Source of the DNA: Tenrec ecaudatus
Lineage: Eukaryota; Chordata; Mammalia; Afrosoricida; Tenrecidae
DNA: 64,000 nucleotides
Reading direction: 5' to 3'
NCBI RefSeq assembly: GCF_050624435.1
Contig: NC_134538.1
Span: 127,144,937 to 127,208,936 of the forward strand
Under the pieces are notes generated by a model, which worked only from the letters and a program-made list of their open reading frames with translations, was not told the origin of the DNA and ran no database searches. Within the stretch, counting starts at the first letter, position 1; each line of letters starts with the position of its first letter. Shown here piece after piece: positions 10,401 through 22,400 of this stretch. The translations under genes were made by a program, and so were the position numbers.

Positions 10401-13400
10401 TTCAGACTTGAAGTGTGACTGAGGGCCGTAGCCATGGGGTCTTCCACCAGTCTCTAGCTGACCAGTAAGCCAGGCCTCTGATGATTTTGAGTTCTGTTCC
10501 ACCTTTTTCTCCAACTCTATCCAGGCCTTGCTTTTCATAGGTGATAGTGGTAGCCAGCCGCCAGCCAGAGTTCTTCTAGTCTCAGGGATGTAGTGACTGA
10601 TGTGCACTTGTTCCATCAGTTACTGGATTAATGGTTTCTATATGTCTGACAATTTTCATTACTCTTCTTTACTTTGGACAAGAAGAGACCAATGGTTAAC
10701 ACCTTTCGATGACTGCTCCCTGGAGCTTTTAAGTTCCAGTCGCTACTCACCACAGATGGAAATAGAACATTGTCTTTGTGACGTATGTGATGCAGTTGAC
10801 TTTGGTGTCTTCAGAGAGTATGGTTCTGAGCCCTGGGGTTTAGCAGTTCTTTGCCTCCAGGTCCTTGGTTAGGCTGGAGAAGCATTCCTAACTCTGCCTC
10901 CTGCTTGCTGCACTGCAGCAAAGGTAAATGTACACATGCACATTAATACACTTGCCAAGCCTATATACGATAGGGTACCCCCTCCCAAAAAAGGTGGGGG
11001 GGAAAGCTGGGCTGGGCAGAGATTTTGTATTACGCATTTTATGAACATAGAGCAACTTGCTCTGAATTAGTGCGCCCAGTGGTGTTTCCTCGGAAGGTTT
11101 TCTCTGGTGACTGAATTTTTTCATAAAAGCAGTTTCACCCAAACCTTGTTTTTTGTGATGGCCAATTTAAGAGAACAGCGTGCAGCTGTGAAATTTTGTG
11201 TTTTGCTAGGGGAAAATGCCACAGAAACTGTTGTGATGTTGAACACATCTTACAAGGACAGCACTATGGGAAAAACTCAAGTGTACAAGTGGTTTTCTTT
11301 TTTCTGAAAAGGTGAAATGTTGATTGATGACAAACCTCACTCTGGACTTCCGTCAACTTCCCAAGTGGACGAAAATGTCGACACAATCCAGGCACTTGTA
11401 TTTGAAGACCGACAACAGCGATGACAGACCGTTGAAGAACTGGGGAGTTTCTCGGCTATCTTGGAGCTTGCTGAAAAATTTGTGCCTTGGGTTCTGACTG
11501 ACAAGGGCAAAGAGGGTTGAGTGGAATCATGCTGTGCTCTGAAAGAACAGCTCCAAAGTGACCCAGAGGTCATTACTGGTGCCGAAACATGGTGCTATTC
11601 CTATGACCCCACAAGCAAACATCAACCAAGCCAGGGGAAGACACTCATCACCTCGCCTAAAAACTCCTCAAGTGCAATCAGAGATCAAGACGCTGCTCAT
11701 TTGCTTTTTGGAGATGAGGGGGACAGTGCATTTGGAGTTCATTCCACCACGTCAGACTGTTGATCAATCTTTCTATTTAGAGGTTCTGAAAAGATTGTGT
11801 AACAGTGTGCAACATAGAAGGCCTGATTCATGGCAGACGGGGGCACTGGTTTTGCCACCACAACAATGCACCTGTTCATGCAGCCATCTCAGTGTGCCAG
11901 TTTTTGGGGGAAAAAACAAACACAGCATGCCTTTCTTACCCCATGCACCTTACTCACATGACCTCACTTTGTTTCTGTGAATGCAGAGGGACTTGAAAGG
12001 ACAGCAATTTAATGATGTGGAAGAGGTGAGGAAAAAAAATGAGGGAGGTGCATTCAGCCATCCAAACAGATGAGTTTGAAAAATGTTTCCAAAAATGGAA
12101 TCACAGATTTGATAAATGTATTAAGTGTAATAGAGAGTGCTTTGAAGGTCATAAGGTTGTTTTGTAAAAAAATTTCAATACATAACTTAGGGGCAGGGTG
12201 GGGGTGATTCCTTTTTTTAGGGGGTTCCCCCTCTTATGTTTGTGAGTAGATTTCCACTCTCCCTCTCCCACCTGTTCAGCCTTTGTCTCTCCAAGCAGTG
12301 AGTCCTAGGTCACTATTGTTGTAGGTTTTTTAGCATTTGGGGGGAGTCATTTGGGCTTCTAAGTATCCTTTACATATTTCTTAGCTTGTATACTCTGCAA
12401 AATTTGCATGTGAATTAGGGCATTTTAGAACTTGATGTGTAATTTTGCGTGTTAGAAGTAGCTCTTGTCAGATTGCTCTTTAAAAGTATTTGTTCATACT
12501 TCTTTTAAACATTTGATGGTTGCTGTTAAGGTTTTTATTACTGTGGTTGAGTTATCGTTTCAGAGTCTTGCTTGCTACTTTTTCTGACTCTCCCATTTCA
12601 TACTCATTGCTCAGTTTTATTTTTGGTTATCCATTTTCCTCTGGGTTTATGAGCTGTTTGTAAATTAATAAACCCAGGCCTTTTTCATGTACTTTCTGGG
12701 TCCTTGAGTTGTACAAATGGTTCACGCCCTTAGCTAGTAACTGAACGGCTAGAGATTTGAACACATTCAGCGGTGCCTGGAAGAAAGGCCTTGGGAGCTA
12801 CTTCACACAAGGCAGCCATTGCAAACCTGGGAGCACAGGTCTGCTCTGACACACCCGGCGTCCGGATTCTTCAGTGGTAGTTGACTTTACATATTCCCCT
12901 TTTGTTTTTTGAATTTTGTATATAACATTTTTTATGGAGATGCTTGAAGGTTCTGTGAGTTAGCTGGCCTTTTTTTCCCTTTGTGATTTCCGGATTTCAT
13001 GACTTTGTGAAAGAGGCCTTCCCTGTTTTCCTATCTCATCCTGTAGCATGAGACTGATCACACTCTGGCTGTTTTTGTAACATTCTGTTAGAGCACACCT
13101 GCACTGACTCACTTCAGTGTCTCCTGTGGCTGCTCTCCCCTATTCAGTCAGATTGTATGATCAAATAACACACAGTTCCCCAAGAAAGGCCCCTGCATCA
13201 GATTCTTTACATGCTGCCGGACATTTTAATTAGCATGATGTGTTTAGAAAAATACCCCTAGGAGGATTGAGAAAATAAGGACACCGCGTCTGACCTCCTT
13301 TGGCCTATACCAAGGGGCAGAGAGAGTCCAGCTCCGCACCAGCCCAAGGCTGATTGTCACAAGGCAGAGGGTCAGACATGTCTCTACGGTTTGCTTCTCT

Positions 13401-16400
13401 GTTACTCTCTACCCTCCCATGGCATTCCTCTGTTGGGTTTGATAATCCACCTCAGTGGCCACCCAGAGCCCACAGACAGTAACAGGCTACCTCAAGCCAG
13501 GGGTACAAAACATAAGGATACAGTCTTTGGTCCTTGGAAACCCATCTCCTCAGCCGCAGCCAAGTCTGTGGTCCTCAACCTCTTCGTCCTGTGCTCCTGT
13601 GCCCATCTGTGTGCCAGGAAAGCTGCCTTCTTTGCCTCACTGCCTCATAGTCCTGTCGCTGCTCCTCTGTTCTGTCTCCCTGCTGTTGCCATCGCTACTT
13701 CAGACAGGGATCTTGCATACCTTCCACTGTGGCTCTTCTTTCTTGATGGTCCAGAGATTCACTCTTCCTGCTTCTGATGGGCCTGTCAGGCGAGCATATT
13801 AGGCTGCTAGCAGTTCAAACTCACCCAGCCACTTCTTGGGGTAAAGAGGAGACTGCCTACTCCCGTTAAGATTTACACTCAGAATCCTTATAAAGAGTTA
13901 CTGTGAGTTGGAATGGATTTGATGGTATTTGGCTTTTTTTTGGAACGAGACTAAGAAGTGTATTGAGAGAACTTTTCTACAGCTATCCACTGGCCACAGA
14001 GACAGCCTTAAGCATGTTTTGCTTGGAAAATTTTGCACGTATGAAGTAGAACCCATGTAGCAATACCTTTTGACTTGCCCCTGTCATTTAATCATCTGGG
14101 TAAAGTTAAAACTCATATGCTTTGGGTAATCTGTTTACCAGCTCTTTGGCCAAGAGAGTCATGAGAAGCCTGGCACCTTGGAGGTATAGATTTGTCTCCG
14201 CAACTGTAGGTGATTGGGTTCTATCTGGAATCCTCATCACACGGCTTCTGGTTGTTTGTTTTGTATGAGGGAGGATTTCTAGAAACTTTTCAAAGTAGGC
14301 CAGGGAGATTGACCTCATTGGGTCATTGTCTTCTGTTCGGTGATATTAATGTGTATGTTGTGTGGTGGAAGACATACTGAGATCTGATATGACGCTAGGC
14401 TCTTGATGATAAAGCAGCGAGAAGTTTTATTTGAAAGAATCAACTAGGTATTGGTATGTTGTTTCTAAAATTGGGCTCATTTGGGGACTGAAGAAGACAC
14501 CTTTAATTAGTCATAAAAACACAACCAAATATTCTTTGTTTCATTATTTTGTAATAAAATGACTGGCAGCATGAGACCACCTTTAAGAAGTTTATTTTTA
14601 ATTCAACTGAGATTGATTTAGTGCCCACTGATACTATTCATTGGGAGTTCTGGTGGCATGGTAGTTATGTGTTGGGCTTCTAAGCGCAAGGTCAGCAGTT
14701 CAAAACCACCAGCCAGCACATAGGAAACTTTGGGTTTCACACTTTTCTGGTGATAAGCAAACAAAATACAAACCTCAGTTCTTTCAGAATTTTCCCTAAG
14801 AAGGCCATTTGTTTTGAGATAATTACAAATTCAGATGCAATACAGAAAACAAACCAAACTTACTGCCGTCGATTTGGTGCCAACTCCTTTTTTTTTTTTT
14901 AACAGTTTATTGGCACATAATTTACATAGCATACAATTCAATCTTTCAATCATACCAAGGACAATTTTACAATCATTACTCTATCAATTTTAAATACTAC
15001 CCCGGGTAAAAATTGCCTTAAAATGACATGTGCAATCATAGTCAGTTCTAGTGCTCCCTGCCCCCTCCTGCCTTCATTTCCCACTCCTGAAATCCCCACT
15101 CCCGCCCTGTTACCCATCCAGTCCCCACCTGGCATGCCCTGTCAGCCCCCATCAGTTAGTAGCACCATGCATATACTCCTCCTAAAGGCCACAAACTGAG
15201 GAGCCCAAGAGAAACAATAAAAACCAAAATCAAAATAGGATGGTATGGAAGAAATAATAGTACATAGACCAAAAGGCATATAATGACTTAAAAAGAAGAG
15301 ACCTTCGTCAACCTTCCCAAAGCCAGGGAAGGAATTTCTGTCATGGAACAAGTAAGAGATACTTGCACCCAGAACCAACTCAGGTCGGGTCTCTAGGGAG
15401 GTCATCTGGACAGGTCTTGAGTTTGATCCAGCGTCATCAGGATTATAGTGGTCTCTGCCTGACAACAAGGCTCTTCAAGGCTCTTGCCTGTGGTTAGTGG
15501 GGATCAGCCAGCAGCTCAGTCTGATGAGATCCTCTGCAGGTGAGTTTGGGGCTCGCACTGCCCTCCATAGCCTTCTACAAATTGGGTGTTCGTAATTTTA
15601 GCTCTGATACTTTTCCCTTCACCATATTCAGATTTTGTAATTGTCACCTTTGTATCCCACAAGCTGGTGTGCTTCTTCAGTGTAGACTTACTTATTTGAC
15701 TCCTCACTTAGATGGCTACTTGTTTGAATACAAACAAGTCTTTAAGATCCCAGACACTATTCCGATTGATAGCCAGGCACCATCTGCTTTGGTGTAGCAC
15801 TCTTTACCTTCATTCCGATTGATAGCCAGGCTCCATCTGCTTTGGTGTAGCACTCTTACCTTCATTGAGCATTGCGTGAAGGTGAGTATCGTGCAGGGCC
15901 ATGTTATCGAAACGAACTGTTCTTGAACTGGGGCGAGAGTTAAGTAGGAGTCCAGGTCCCGTCTGCCTGTGCCTGAGTTTTGTACTACTCAGGTGTAGTT
16001 TGGCGGTAGTAATATGACAAATTCACAACCCTATAATATCATCAATAGCCATAAGCCAATCAGCAACCAGACAGAACACACACACACACACACAAAACAA
16101 AAGCCCACAAGGAAGCAAGCTATCATATTTTTTTAAATAGAAAAAATGGTGGCCATTTTCAAACTTCGCACAGCATCCCTGATGGGAAGCAGTAATGTCT
16201 TATATTAGGGGCATCCTGGTCAGTTGGTAAGAAGAACCCTTGTTTGGGAGTCTGCTCCCAGCTCTCCCACCAGTCCATGTGTTGAGTGATTGTCAGTCTC
16301 CATTCTGCAATGTTTTCAGTTCTGAAGAGATCTGAGTAGGTTGGGGCCCAGATACTTTTAATTGACGTTTTAAACTAGTCTTGAGTACTTGTTCTCAGAA

Positions 16401-19400
16401 GAGCTTTGAAAGGGAGTCAAGCAGGCTGTTCAGTGAACAGACCTGTGTCACCTCCGTAATGTAATTTGAGATTTGGGAAGTTAATGAGGAACACTTTCTT
16501 TTTCTCAGAAGGATTTGATTATAACGAAGAAGAACGGTATGACTGTAAAGGGGGAGAGCACTTTGGAAACCAGCGAAGATTTCCTGGTCACCTATTTTGG
16601 GACTTTCAGGTATAACTATAAACATTAAGACTTTTTAGAACAATTTGTAGAATGTCTAAAGAAGGTCTAGTATGAACGTTTGTTAGCGCTATGCGTTTCA
16701 ACACACAAACTGTTTGTTTACTAATGCCCTCTCTCTACTCTTAAAAAGAATTTGAATAAGGTTTAAATGAAATCAGCAACCAGTAATGACTACTTTAAAC
16801 CAACAGCCAGTGGCCGTATAGCTAATGGTGGGGGCTATTTATAGATAATACCAAGAAACCATATTGCTACTTGTTTTACCCACTTTTATAAAATACTAAC
16901 CACTTTATGTAAACTGTAATTGCACTGAAAGGCAATGTTAACTCGTTTCCACAGATAAACATCTTAGGTGAAAAGGATGATACACCGGTTCATTTCTGTG
17001 ACAAATGTGGATTGCCTATTAAAATCTATGGGCGAATGGTAAGTGTAACTACGAAACCTTGCTTTTGCTCCGAGGGCAGATCCTGAAGCCTTGGTAGATA
17101 GGTTCATCATTGTTGGCTCGTCACTGTTCTGTTGCTCTTATTGGGCGCCAGTGGGTTGATTCTAGCTCGTAGCAGCTCGCGAGCCAGAGAAATGCCCGGT
17201 CAGACTTTCTTGGAAGTAAGTAGGAAATAACCAAGGAATGTTTTTGCGTGGCTTGTAAAAGAATAACACCAGTTCTCAAAACAAAATAATTGCTTTCGCC
17301 TGCTAGATACTTGTTAGCTTACATTGAACACTTTTAATTTGTTAAGGAAAAGCATAATTGTCCTTGCCTTAACAGAATGAAATTAGTTGTTAATTTTTGA
17401 AGGCCATAACCCTTGACATAAACACTGGATAGTGTGTATGCTTTTTGGAAATGGAACTATAATCATTACAGACTGTATTTTTAGGAGCCCTGGTAGCACA
17501 GGGTTAAGCATTACACTGTAATCTCCTGGATGGATTCAAACTAAGCAGCCACTGTGTGGGAGAAAGCCGAGGCTGTCTGCTCCTTTAACTACGACAGGCT
17601 TGGAGCCCCTCAGGCCCAGTTCTGCTCCGCCCTGTGGGGCTGCCACCGGTTGGAATTGACTCATTAGCTGGGTTTAGTTGATTTTTATGGTTTAACTGTA
17701 GTTTTACAGTAAGTATGATTTTTCTTTTCTTAAGGAAAGATAGTTTCGTATTTGTTTGAAAAAAATTTAAATAGTAATATCTGTGAATGGTAGAATGGGG
17801 ATGATGGGAGGTGTTTTTTCTTTGTATATCAGGAAAGTAGTCATGCTGGAATATAGTACTTACTGCTGTTTTAGCATTTTACTGTGTTCTGGTTTCTTTT
17901 CAGTTTTTTGGCTCATTAGCTTAAGAAAAGTAGGGTAAAATGCTACTGAAATTAAATATAGGCAATATTTGCTACTTGTCTGCTTTGAATAATTTCAGGA
18001 GGAACAAAGTAAGATAAAACAGAGAACTCCTCCTCAGGAGCTTTTAACCTGTGTGCCCTATGGATAAAATTTTTAGATTTACACTTCAGAAATAATATGC
18101 AAATAAACAGTTTTGATAAAAAACACTAAAACTTTTCAGCAGAGTCTCAAAGGTCTTTATGACTAAAAGAGGTTATTCATTTATAGTATTAGTATTTAGT
18201 AAGTGTTCATTTATTGATAATACAATTTCATTGAGTTCTCAAGGGAGGAGACGAGGCAGCCAGGGTGCAGTATAGCAACAATGAAACATACAACTTTCCT
18301 CTAGTTCCTAAATGCTTCCTCCCCACCCACTATCATTATCCCAATTATTCTACCTTAAAAATGTGGCTAGACCAGAAGATGCACACTGGTATAGATAAGA
18401 ACTGGAAACACAGGGAATCCAGGACAGATGACTCCTTCAGGACCAGTGCTGAGAGTGGTGATACCGGGAGGGTGGAGGGAAGGTAGGGTGGAAAGGGGGA
18501 ATCGATTACAAGATTCTATATATAACCTCCTCCCTGGGGGATGGACAACAGAAAAGTTGGTGACGGGAAACATCGGATAGTGTAAGACATGACAGAATAA
18601 CAATAACTTATAAATTATCAAGGGTTCATGAGGCAGGGAAGGGCAGAGAGGGAGGGGAAAAGAGCTGATACCAAGGGCTCAGGTAGAAAGCAAATGTTTT
18701 GAGAATGGTGATGGCAACAAATGTACAAATGTGCTTGACAACAATAGATGGATGTATGGATTATAAAAGTTGTATAAGCCCCAAATAAAATGATTAAAAA
18801 AAAGTTCTCAAGGGTCTTCTGTGTGTAGGTCAGTATACTTCTAGTTACTTCTTTGGGGAAAATTTTAAGTTCTAATATGTCTAACTGATATGTCTCTGTT
18901 TACAGATTCCATGCAAACATGTGTTTTGCTATGACTGTGCTATTTTACATGAAAAAAAAGGAGATAAGATGTGTCCAGGGTAAGATCATTATTACACTGT
19001 TAAATAATAAAGTTCATGCTAGAGTGATTTGTAATCTCACATAAACTAGAGACAGGTATTAACTGTGTAATCAGTGCTCATGTTTGAGCAAGGTAGATTG
19101 GTCAAAATTATTTATTTGTCATCATTGTGTTACCACCCAAAGCAATTATTTTACTTTTTTGACAGGGCACTACAGGGTGATTGAGTGATTAAGAGTAAAA
19201 ACACTTTATTATCTATGTGACATTTGGTTTCTTCATCTTGAAAATGGGGTAATAATAATACCTCCCGAGGTTATTAATAGGATTAAATATTGCTGTTGAG
19301 TCAGTTCTGACTTCCATTGGCCCATAGGGTTCCCACAGCTATACCTGCAGAGAAGCTGACTTACGTAGAATAGAGTTGGCCCATAGGGTCTCCAAGGTTA

Positions 19401-22400
19401 TACCTACAGAGAAGCTGAATGTTAAATCTTTCCTCTGTGGAGTGGCTAGCAGGTTTGACCACGGACGTGGCTAGCAGGTAAGTGCTTAGCCACTGTGCCA
19501 CAAGGTCTCCATAGATAGGGCTAGTTTGTTCTGGATCCTGCAGAAGCATTCCAGATGGACATACATGAGTTTTCCAAATTGAAATATCCACACACACATT
19601 ACCCAGCATATAGCAAACACTGTGTAAATTAAATGTAAGCTATTATTTGTTACCTTTTTATCTGATTATTATATCTTGAGTATCTTAAAACACCACCTGG
19701 TATAGATTCATCCAAGTCATGAAGAGCTAGAGGGATTGGTTGATAGCGGTGTTTTTTGGATGCTCTTGCAGGATCTGGAAATAATTAGACCCTTTGTATG
19801 TGAATGTGGCCCCTGGAAAGGCTTGACAGAAGTTTTGAGAGACTGGTTTTGAACAGCTGTAGGCTGACTAGAATCCTGCTGACCTGCTCTGTGGGCGGCT
19901 GTCAAGGGTGACCCTCATTGTGGCATAGGAAAGTCAGCATCAGTGGGCTAGAAAGGGATGCTTTATTGACAGCCTGTTAACCATAGAATTGCTGTGAATT
20001 GGCGCTGACTCAGTGGCAGTGACTCCTAGCAACTAATTTTCTCTCCCTTCTTATTTTAACAACTAATTTTCTTGATGCATTGAAATACCCTTTTAAAGTA
20101 ACATTCCGTTGAAAATTTTAAAAATTCTTTAAAAATCTATCCTGTGAGTTTCATGAATACTTCCCCACCTAGAGTTATCCTTCAGAGGTGTTATGAAATT
20201 AAAAGTGCATATTCGCTTACTTTTGGTGTCTTTTCTTAGTGACTAATTTTCTACACTTGCTCTTAGCTAAAAGTCTGAGAAGCGACTAATGACTGATTTT
20301 CTAAGACAGTGTACATTAACTTTATATGGTGAACTTGATTATTTCAATGGGACAATGGATTTTAGATAGATTTTCGATATGAAAGTACTATGCAGAGGGC
20401 ACTGAAAGATCTTACTCTTTTTATATAGTGCTGCAATGTTCATACTTGGAGGAAATCTTGTTTTCAAGACTATATATATATATAACTGCAGTAAGCATTT
20501 TTTGTTATGACCTATATCTGCTTTTAAACATAAGTCTATCTGCATTACCAGCTCCAAATCAGAAAATGAAAAGAAAAACAAAAATCTCCCCACAGTAGCC
20601 ATGGCAATGCTGATTTTAAATATTGTATACTATTGCTCTAAAGTATCACCCGAAAGAAATGATACCGCATCCTATTAAAATGATCATGGTTCTTGACTTA
20701 CCCGTGAATTAGAGAAGTTAAAAATGAGGCGTGGGCCAAACCGTGGCTAAAGAGAAGGCTAGCTAGTGTCAGTGGGAAATGCCAGGCTTCTAGAAACAAC
20801 GGTCTCCACCCGATCAATAGCGTGGAGCCGTTTGATGTGACTTCAGATGGCTTGACGTATTATAGTACTTTACCAAGGGACTCATAGTGCCATTTTCATT
20901 GTTCCGTTTCTTCTTAAAGATACTGTTTTAGGAAAGGAGAAATAGATGTGAGTCAGGTCGAGTAGACATTTTAACAACTTTATATTAGAGATGGAAGTGA
21001 AAACCCAGGGCGTGAATGACTTCTCCAAGGTTACAGACCCACACGACACGCTGCTTGTCCGATTCCCGGTTGAGGCCTCTTGCCACTGTATCAGGCAGAC
21101 GCTAAAGAGTGGATTACACATAGTGAAATATGGAATATTATAGTCTTATATTGAGTCATCAAGGAAGGATAACTTAAAGTCAGTGCTCACTATTTGGGAA
21201 GGAGTAATATATTTTAGTAGTAAACCTGCCAGAAAATTGAGAAAGATTGAGTCCTAAGAGCCTCTTACTAGTCAAGGTTTGAATTTAAAATGTCTCTATT
21301 AAAAATTTACCCTTACTATTATGATCTTGAGCATCTTTGTATTTCTTATAGTACCTTCTACATCGTGTTTCCCACATAGTAGTGTTGCTCCACAAATCAT
21401 GCAGTTCATTAAATACTGTGCAACTCTGAATTCTGTCATTGTAAGTGATAGGCTGTCTGGCCTGTCCTTCCTGGATATTACACGGATGGAGGCAACACAG
21501 AATTATTTGAGAATATAGGCTAGATTCTGGGTCTTAGGAAGAATAAAGTCTCTCTTAAAAATGTACTATTTGATAAGTCCTTGTCATTTTTGTAGTGAAA
21601 TTTGAGGTTGATAGAAATGCTGATGTTTATAGCTGGCACGTGATAAAATGAAGATTAAAGATGTATTCACAGTAAATATTTTCAACTGTGAACTTCTGCT
21701 GTATTTTACACAGTCAACTTTTAAAAGTAGGCGTGTCTTTGAGATGAAGTGTATTATTTTTATGTTCTGTTTTGAGTAAATCCCAATTTTTCTCTCCCTT
21801 CTAATGTAGTTGTAGTGATCCTGTGCAGCGAATTGAGCAGTGTACACGAGGTTCTCTCTTCATGTGTAGCATTGTTCAAGGGTGCAAGAGAACGTACTTG
21901 TCTCAGAGAGACTTACAGGCACATATCAACCATCGCCACATGAGAGCGGGCAAGCCTGTTCCTCGTGCTTCCCTCGAAAACGTCCATCCTCCTATTGCCC
22001 CGCCTCCAGCTGACATTCCTGACCGCTTCATCATGCCTCCAGAGAAGCATCATCTGAGCCATATCCCACCAAAGCCGCACATCCTGATGCCGCCGCCTGC
22101 TTTGCAGCACGTGCCACACGAGCACTACAGTCAGCCGCACGACGACCTCCGTGCTCCTCCAGCAGAATTGCCCATGGCTCCTCCTCCACCTCGGTCTGTC
22201 GGTCAGGAAACCTTTCGTATCTCAACAAGGAAACACAGCAATTTAATAACTGTCCCTATTCAGGATGACTCAAATTCAGGTGCTAGAGAACCACCACCTC
22301 CTGCCCCAGCACCTGCTCACCATCATCCTGAGTATCAGGGTCAGCCAGTGGTCTCGCACCCTCATCATATTATGCCTCCACAGCAACATTATGCACCCCC

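Larger units (their letters stand above)
9299..16508 (+). other. CBLL1: CBLL1 intron 2
   Basis: Largest CBLL1 intron. It holds a reverse SINE, two LINE 3' ends, a near full-length mariner and three or more AfroSINE pieces. Parts 9800-10160, 12240-12700, 12890-13780 and 13940-14640 show nothing I can name. Confidence 0.7.
17039..18905 (+). other. CBLL1: CBLL1 intron 4
   Basis: Contains an AfroSINE and a young LINE 3' end. A further short reversed SINE piece may lie near 17137-17205. 17700-18230 is AT-rich with nothing recognised. Confidence 0.7.
18980..21809 (+). other. CBLL1: CBLL1 intron 5
   Basis: A reversed AfroSINE near 19.3-19.5 kb and a SINE 3' remnant near 20.0 kb are visible. From about 20050 to 21809 the DNA is AT-rich with no repeat or exon that I recognise. 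Confidence 0.65.
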
